In this document: piece by piece, positions 61,801 to 64,000 of the stretch
How the letters are laid out: the number at the start of each line of letters is the position of its first letter
Numbering within the stretch: position 1 is the first letter of the stretch
Source: Isochrysis galbana
Taxonomy: Eukaryota > Haptophyta > Isochrysidales > Isochrysidaceae
Reading direction: 5' to 3'
Length of the DNA stretch: 64,000 bases
Assembly (NCBI GenBank): GCA_018136815.1
Contig: CM030944.1
Location: 2,253,345-2,317,344 of the forward strand
Position numbers and translations under genes: made by a program
The notes under the pieces: model-generated
Told to the model about the DNA's origin: nothing
Database searches by the model: none
The model's input: the letters and a program-made list of their open reading frames with translations, nothing else

Positions 61801-64000
61801 GCGGAACCCTAACCCAGATGGTTGCGCGGTGGAAGGCAGGAATCGTCACCGCTTGCTCCGTGTAGAGAAGATATTCGGACGAGGTAGACGCCGGAGCTTT
61901 GGCCGCAAACTCGTCGGCAGACTCAAAGAGAGGTGTATAGAGTGGCTGCCTAGCATCAGCAGCAGCCTCACCCACCGATCCGGCCGGGATCTCTCGTGTT
62001 GCCGTCGACCTCTCCAGAAAGTCGACAGTCAGCGGCTGACCGGGTGACATCGAGATAGCTCCGACGAAGCCGGAGTCCGCGACTGGGGGCGGCGCCGTGG
62101 AAACTCTGACTACGCATTCGGAAAGGACTCTTGAAGAGTCTTCTGCATCGCCAGAGGCCGGACGGAGGCGGAGGCTTCCCTCTGAGCTCGCGGCGTCGAG
62201 AGAAATGGTAGCGGAGTGAGCGGCCAAAAAATCGTTCCCGAGCAGAAGCATCGGGTTCCCTTCGATGACCGCGAACGAATGACGGAAGAGGCGACCGGAC
62301 AAGGAGAAGACGAGGCTAGCCCGGCCCCTAGTGATGAGAGGAAGGCCGTCCGGCCCATGTAGGTTGGGGACGGTAGCGTCCGATACGCGTTCGACGCAAG
62401 CGTCTTCAGGTAGTCGATCGAGAAGAGCAATGGTGATTACTGATGGGCCCGCTCCAGTGTCAGCCAGGGTGCTGTTCACCGTGAGAGCAACGTCCGGGAG
62501 AACGAACCCTTGAGCTGCGCGGTCGCCATCGGCACGGCAGACCACGAGATCGCGGACATAGAGGCAGTGACGAGGGTAGAGCGGCGGCGGCGTGTCCGCG
62601 ATAGATTCTACTGGAAGCGAGGTTCCGGCTCCGGGTGACGGGGTGGTTGGATTGGAGGCTGGCCTGGACGGAGAAGATTCATCGACGTGGGGCACTCGCT
62701 CGATAGCGGCGGCTACCGTCTGCGGCACGAATGGTATTGAAGAGTATGGGGATGCCTTTGCCGAACTAGAGGGGTTAGGCACGCCATCATAGCCTAGCCC
62801 TCGACGGTCCGTCGGATGCCGAGGTTGATCCATTTGGCGTGACCATTCCTTCTCCAGGGACTTCTGCAAGTCTGTCTTCGGAAGCTTCGACAACTCGGAA
62901 AATCCGGCCGCACTGAGGCCCCTAGCGGTAGCCCCATCGCAATACAGTGCCCGTGGAGTATCCTCTTCTTCGGCGGCGTCGGAGGGCTTGGTCTCGAGGG
63001 TCTGCATGCTCCGGTGTTCTGGCATCTCGGGCGTGTCATCTTCTCCCGAGTCGGGCCCAACATCCCAGGTTTCGAGTGGCCTTTCGGCTACGACCGAACC
63101 GGTCGGTTCGGCCACTCCCTCGTCGCCAGCCGTGAAGGAGGCGCTCGGAGATAGTGCATTGATGCCTTGGGAGCCCAGTCGAGACAAGATGGAAGGTTCC
63201 GACGGCTCCGCAGCTGCCGCTTGCTCAGCGATTTCTTGGGCGATGGAAGGCGTGACATCCTGCCACCGATGGACCCCCGAAATTACATCACGATCGAAGA
63301 CCTGCCACTTGCTGCGGCGCTTCTTCACCGTGTTTGGAGGGCCTGGCGTTGTAGAGCGGTCCCTTATGGGCCACTCCCACGGCGTGAAGCGGTCTCCTTC
63401 CGCCTCGGCCTCGTCTTGCGATACGTTTGTTTCCGAGTCCTCCTGATGAAGCAGGCGAGAAGCATCGGCAACGGGGCCTGCGTCCGGGATCACGACAACC
63501 GAATCAGACACTGGCGAACCGCTGGGAGGCGTGAGGTGAGAGCTAGAAGCTGCTTCGCCTCTCCCCTCCATGAAGCGAGCCAGAGCCGTCCTCGGCTCAG
63601 CCAGCTCGAAACCGGTCGAGCAAAGCGAAGGGCGTTCTCTCAAGCTGGCAGCTGCTTGGGAAATTGCCCAGTCCACCGTGAAGTCGAGCGAACGCGACGC
63701 CTTGGCTTCGCGCGCATAACGGCGCAAGACCGGCATCCACTGGGCCGCCATTGCACCGGCAATGCCCACATAGGTGCGGCTGCGAAGGGCGCCACGGTGG
63801 GGCGACGGCGATAGATCCGCCATAGCAGATAGACGTCCCTCGACAATCTTCGAAGGCTGCAAGGACGGGAGTGAAGCCGTCAGGTACAGGCCAGTTGCTT
63901 TTTGATGGCCCGTGCCGTGCTGCCACGGCTGCACAAACTGCCGCGGTCGCAACCCCCCGACTAAGGCAGAGGCTTCCGCGTGCATTCGAGGATTTTCGAC
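58817..64000 (-). CDS. Methyltransferase-protease-RT-RNase H-integrase polyprotein, partial
   Basis: Open from the window edge (first codons read VENPR) to a stop at 58817. Numbering from the Met at 63985: residues 1-83 end a phage-type C5 methyltransferase ('QPWQHGTGHQKATGLYL', 'RSRTYVGIAGAMAAQW'). Residues 84-480 are a Ser/Pro/Glu-rich linker. Protease 'TLADTGAGPSV' has D509, with 'LLLGNDFL' at 580. RT 890-1100 includes 'SRVVLVSKKDGSVRFCVDYR' and YLDD (1038-1041). RNase H 1195-1325 includes 'VKTDGASKLGIAG' and 'TEIELLA'. The integrase zinc finger is H1508/H1513/C1543/C1546, with catalytic D1575, D1641, E1677 (35 residues between the last two). The long intact frame suggests a fairly young insertion. 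The stop comes from a frameshift. Confidence 0.92.
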   Translation of the reverse strand, partial: VENPRMHAEASALVGGLRPRQFVQPWQHGTGHQKATGLYLTASLPSLQPSKIVEGRLSAMADLSPSPHRGALRSRTYVGIAGAMAAQWMPVLRRYAREAKASRSLDFTVDWAISQAAASLRERPSLCSTGFELAEPRTALARFMEGRGEAASSSHLTPPSGSPVSDSVVVIPDAGPVADASRLLHQEDSETNVSQDEAEAEGDRFTPWEWPIRDRSTTPGPPNTVKKRRSKWQVFDRDVISGVHRWQDVTPSIAQEIAEQAAAAEPSEPSILSRLGSQGINALSPSASFTAGDEGVAEPTGSVVAERPLETWDVGPDSGEDDTPEMPEHRSMQTLETKPSDAAEEEDTPRALYCDGATARGLSAAGFSELSKLPKTDLQKSLEKEWSRQMDQPRHPTDRRGLGYDGVPNPSSSAKASPYSSIPFVPQTVAAAIERVPHVDESSPSRPASNPTTPSPGAGTSLPVESIADTPPPLYPRHCLYVRDLVVCRADGDRAAQGFVLPDVALTVNSTLADTGAGPSVITIALLDRLPEDACVERVSDATVPNLHGPDGLPLITRGRASLVFSLSGRLFRHSFAVIEGNPMLLLGNDFLAAHSATISLDAASSEGSLRLRPASGDAEDSSRVLSECVVRVSTAPPPVADSGFVGAISMSPGQPLTVDFLERSTATREIPAGSVGEAAADARQPLYTPLFESADEFAAKAPASTSSEYLLYTEQAVTIPAFHRATIWVRVPLALRDHSDCAMLVDRLPNREALDSSPLVMPTVVTPTDDHRIAVTIVHTGVNALTLPSLHPIASLQVRFKLHRGWTPTGSEGDGDPVTALSEEQRALLDSATIDPDRLLSDDQREEVRQLLARRIKAFALHPGAPNHTHVLEVELPLNPGAVPHRHAPSRVGRAGELIIEEEVAKMEAAGIIRKSNSAWASRVVLVSKKDGSVRFCVDYRDTNAKLRVEDSPLPLIVEAIDRLASGQGPLSSLFLCTLDLASGFWGIPIKESHKHITAFTTHRGKYEFNFLPFGIQSGPSYMCRLMDIVLGALAWEICMPYLDDVGIWSTGVGPSEEARAQASFEQMLHRLDLVLERLEWAGLTCKMSKCVFFATSTEYLGHVVSREGLKMDPKKVAAVAVIDPSSINSLEAVRSFLGLCSYYRRFIRQFAAKAAPLTALTRKGCDVAKESQSEECRRAIQELKTAITSEPVLTPPRDDRPFIVKTDGASKLGIAGILSQLGDDNRERVVGYYARSLTSAERHWTVTEIELLAALESIRNWRPYLWGRRFKLVVDHSALRWLHTMKDQVAGGPASRLTRWALKLAEYRFDVEHKPGAVHQDADGLSRLASLEPEHEDEPLAGPASLAVREPGSESLAEHERSHPVAAITRSVVTARGLQALDRSRRRASDSGPAIQSSYLAPGTPTSEEMRAALAEDPFVEPLLGSRETVNHEPSGQGSPPPAAASGPIAEDDSCSSSVAPVPAQQSKMFRRFVVHDGLVYYRTVLDSTDPDSLVLYVPPSLRSRYLFAYHDRSGHLGVSRMSGLLRTRVYWPGMSSDVASYVRECHECTLAKPLPRALASPSGLSVGTYPFDVVYCDVLSLAPTHNFVPGVSGYDKLVVFIDSLTRWIEAEPSNGDPSSEMALDMFIRLIVTRYGVPRQLRTDAGSNLCSVLVSRILELTGTDLSSTEPYRHEGVGFVERAQQTLIRLMRASNEGGGHWVDHLPFLLLSLRASSVVLPPGLQRL

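Larger units (their letters stand above)
58043..64000 (-). mobile_element. Ty3/gypsy chromovirus-type retrotransposon with methyltransferase
   Basis: Runs off the right edge. Order on the minus strand: methyltransferase C-terminal half, linker, protease, RT, RNase H, integrase, GPY/F-like region, chromodomain. RT before integrase plus an integrase-linked chromodomain defines the chromovirus branch of Ty3/gypsy. No Gag (no CCHC knuckle) is inside the window; it could lie beyond 64000. The 3' LTR is not visible, and the 57800-57942 sequence and the gap are where it should be. A truncated copy of the 5' part lies at 23684-24290. Confidence 0.9.

Overview
This is nuclear DNA of a GC-rich eukaryote, most likely a photosynthetic protist with a secondary plastid. 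Three things point that way: genes broken by short spliceosomal introns; several proteins with an ER-type signal peptide, in some followed by a plausible transit region; and a mass of retrotransposon, DNA-transposon and microsatellite sequence. A haptophyte-like alga would fit, but the sequence alone does not prove the lineage. There are two 100-N assembly gaps (32843-32942 and 57943-58042).

Host genes lie on both strands among repeats. From left to right: an ankyrin-like ORF (512-1006), a leucine-rich-repeat ORF (1334-2368), a plastid-type membrane protein with PEV/DLK repeats (4346-6478, -), a CCR4/Angel-type EEP nuclease (15089-16693, -), a four-exon helical-repeat protein probably acting on organelle RNA (20242-21911, -), a hemerythrin/HHE protein (25641-26492, +), a seven-exon mitochondrial ClpX (28116-30838, -), an unidentified multi-exon gene running into a gap (32943-33919, -), a GT32-like glycosyltransferase fused to TPRs (38743-40545, -), a proline-rich membrane protein (45185-46144, -), a plastid fibrillin-like protein (46486-47262, +), a hybrid histidine kinase (49363-53013, -) and the 5' part of an ER-type DnaJ (57032-57770, +). 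I rebuilt the exon structures of clpX and the helical-repeat gene codon by codon. Both keep frame throughout, and three of their nine introns have GC donors.

Mobile DNA fills most of the rest. The right end (58043-64000, -) is a Ty3/gypsy chromovirus-type element with protease, reverse transcriptase, RNase H, DD35E integrase and chromodomain. The N-terminus of its polyprotein, open at the window edge, is the C-terminal half of a phage-type DNA cytosine methyltransferase. A second, decayed copy of that methyltransferase with the PPC motif lies at 23684-24290. This retroelement/methyltransferase fusion is the most notable object in the window.

Other mobile elements include a complete hAT-like non-autonomous transposon with a perfect 8-bp target duplication (11789-12646) and a LINE reverse transcriptase split in frame by a 1,347-bp TIR element (17997-19343). 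There is also a family of short ORFs beginning Met-Glu-Arg-Ala, each placed at a fixed distance behind a palindrome (about 25.1, 26.8, 27.7, 38.0, 44.9, 48.1 and 54.6 kb). A Pol III-box repeat unit of 725 bp is present twice in tandem (41739-43253), and several smaller dispersed repeats occur. Long one-sided C/CT tracts sit upstream of many start codons.
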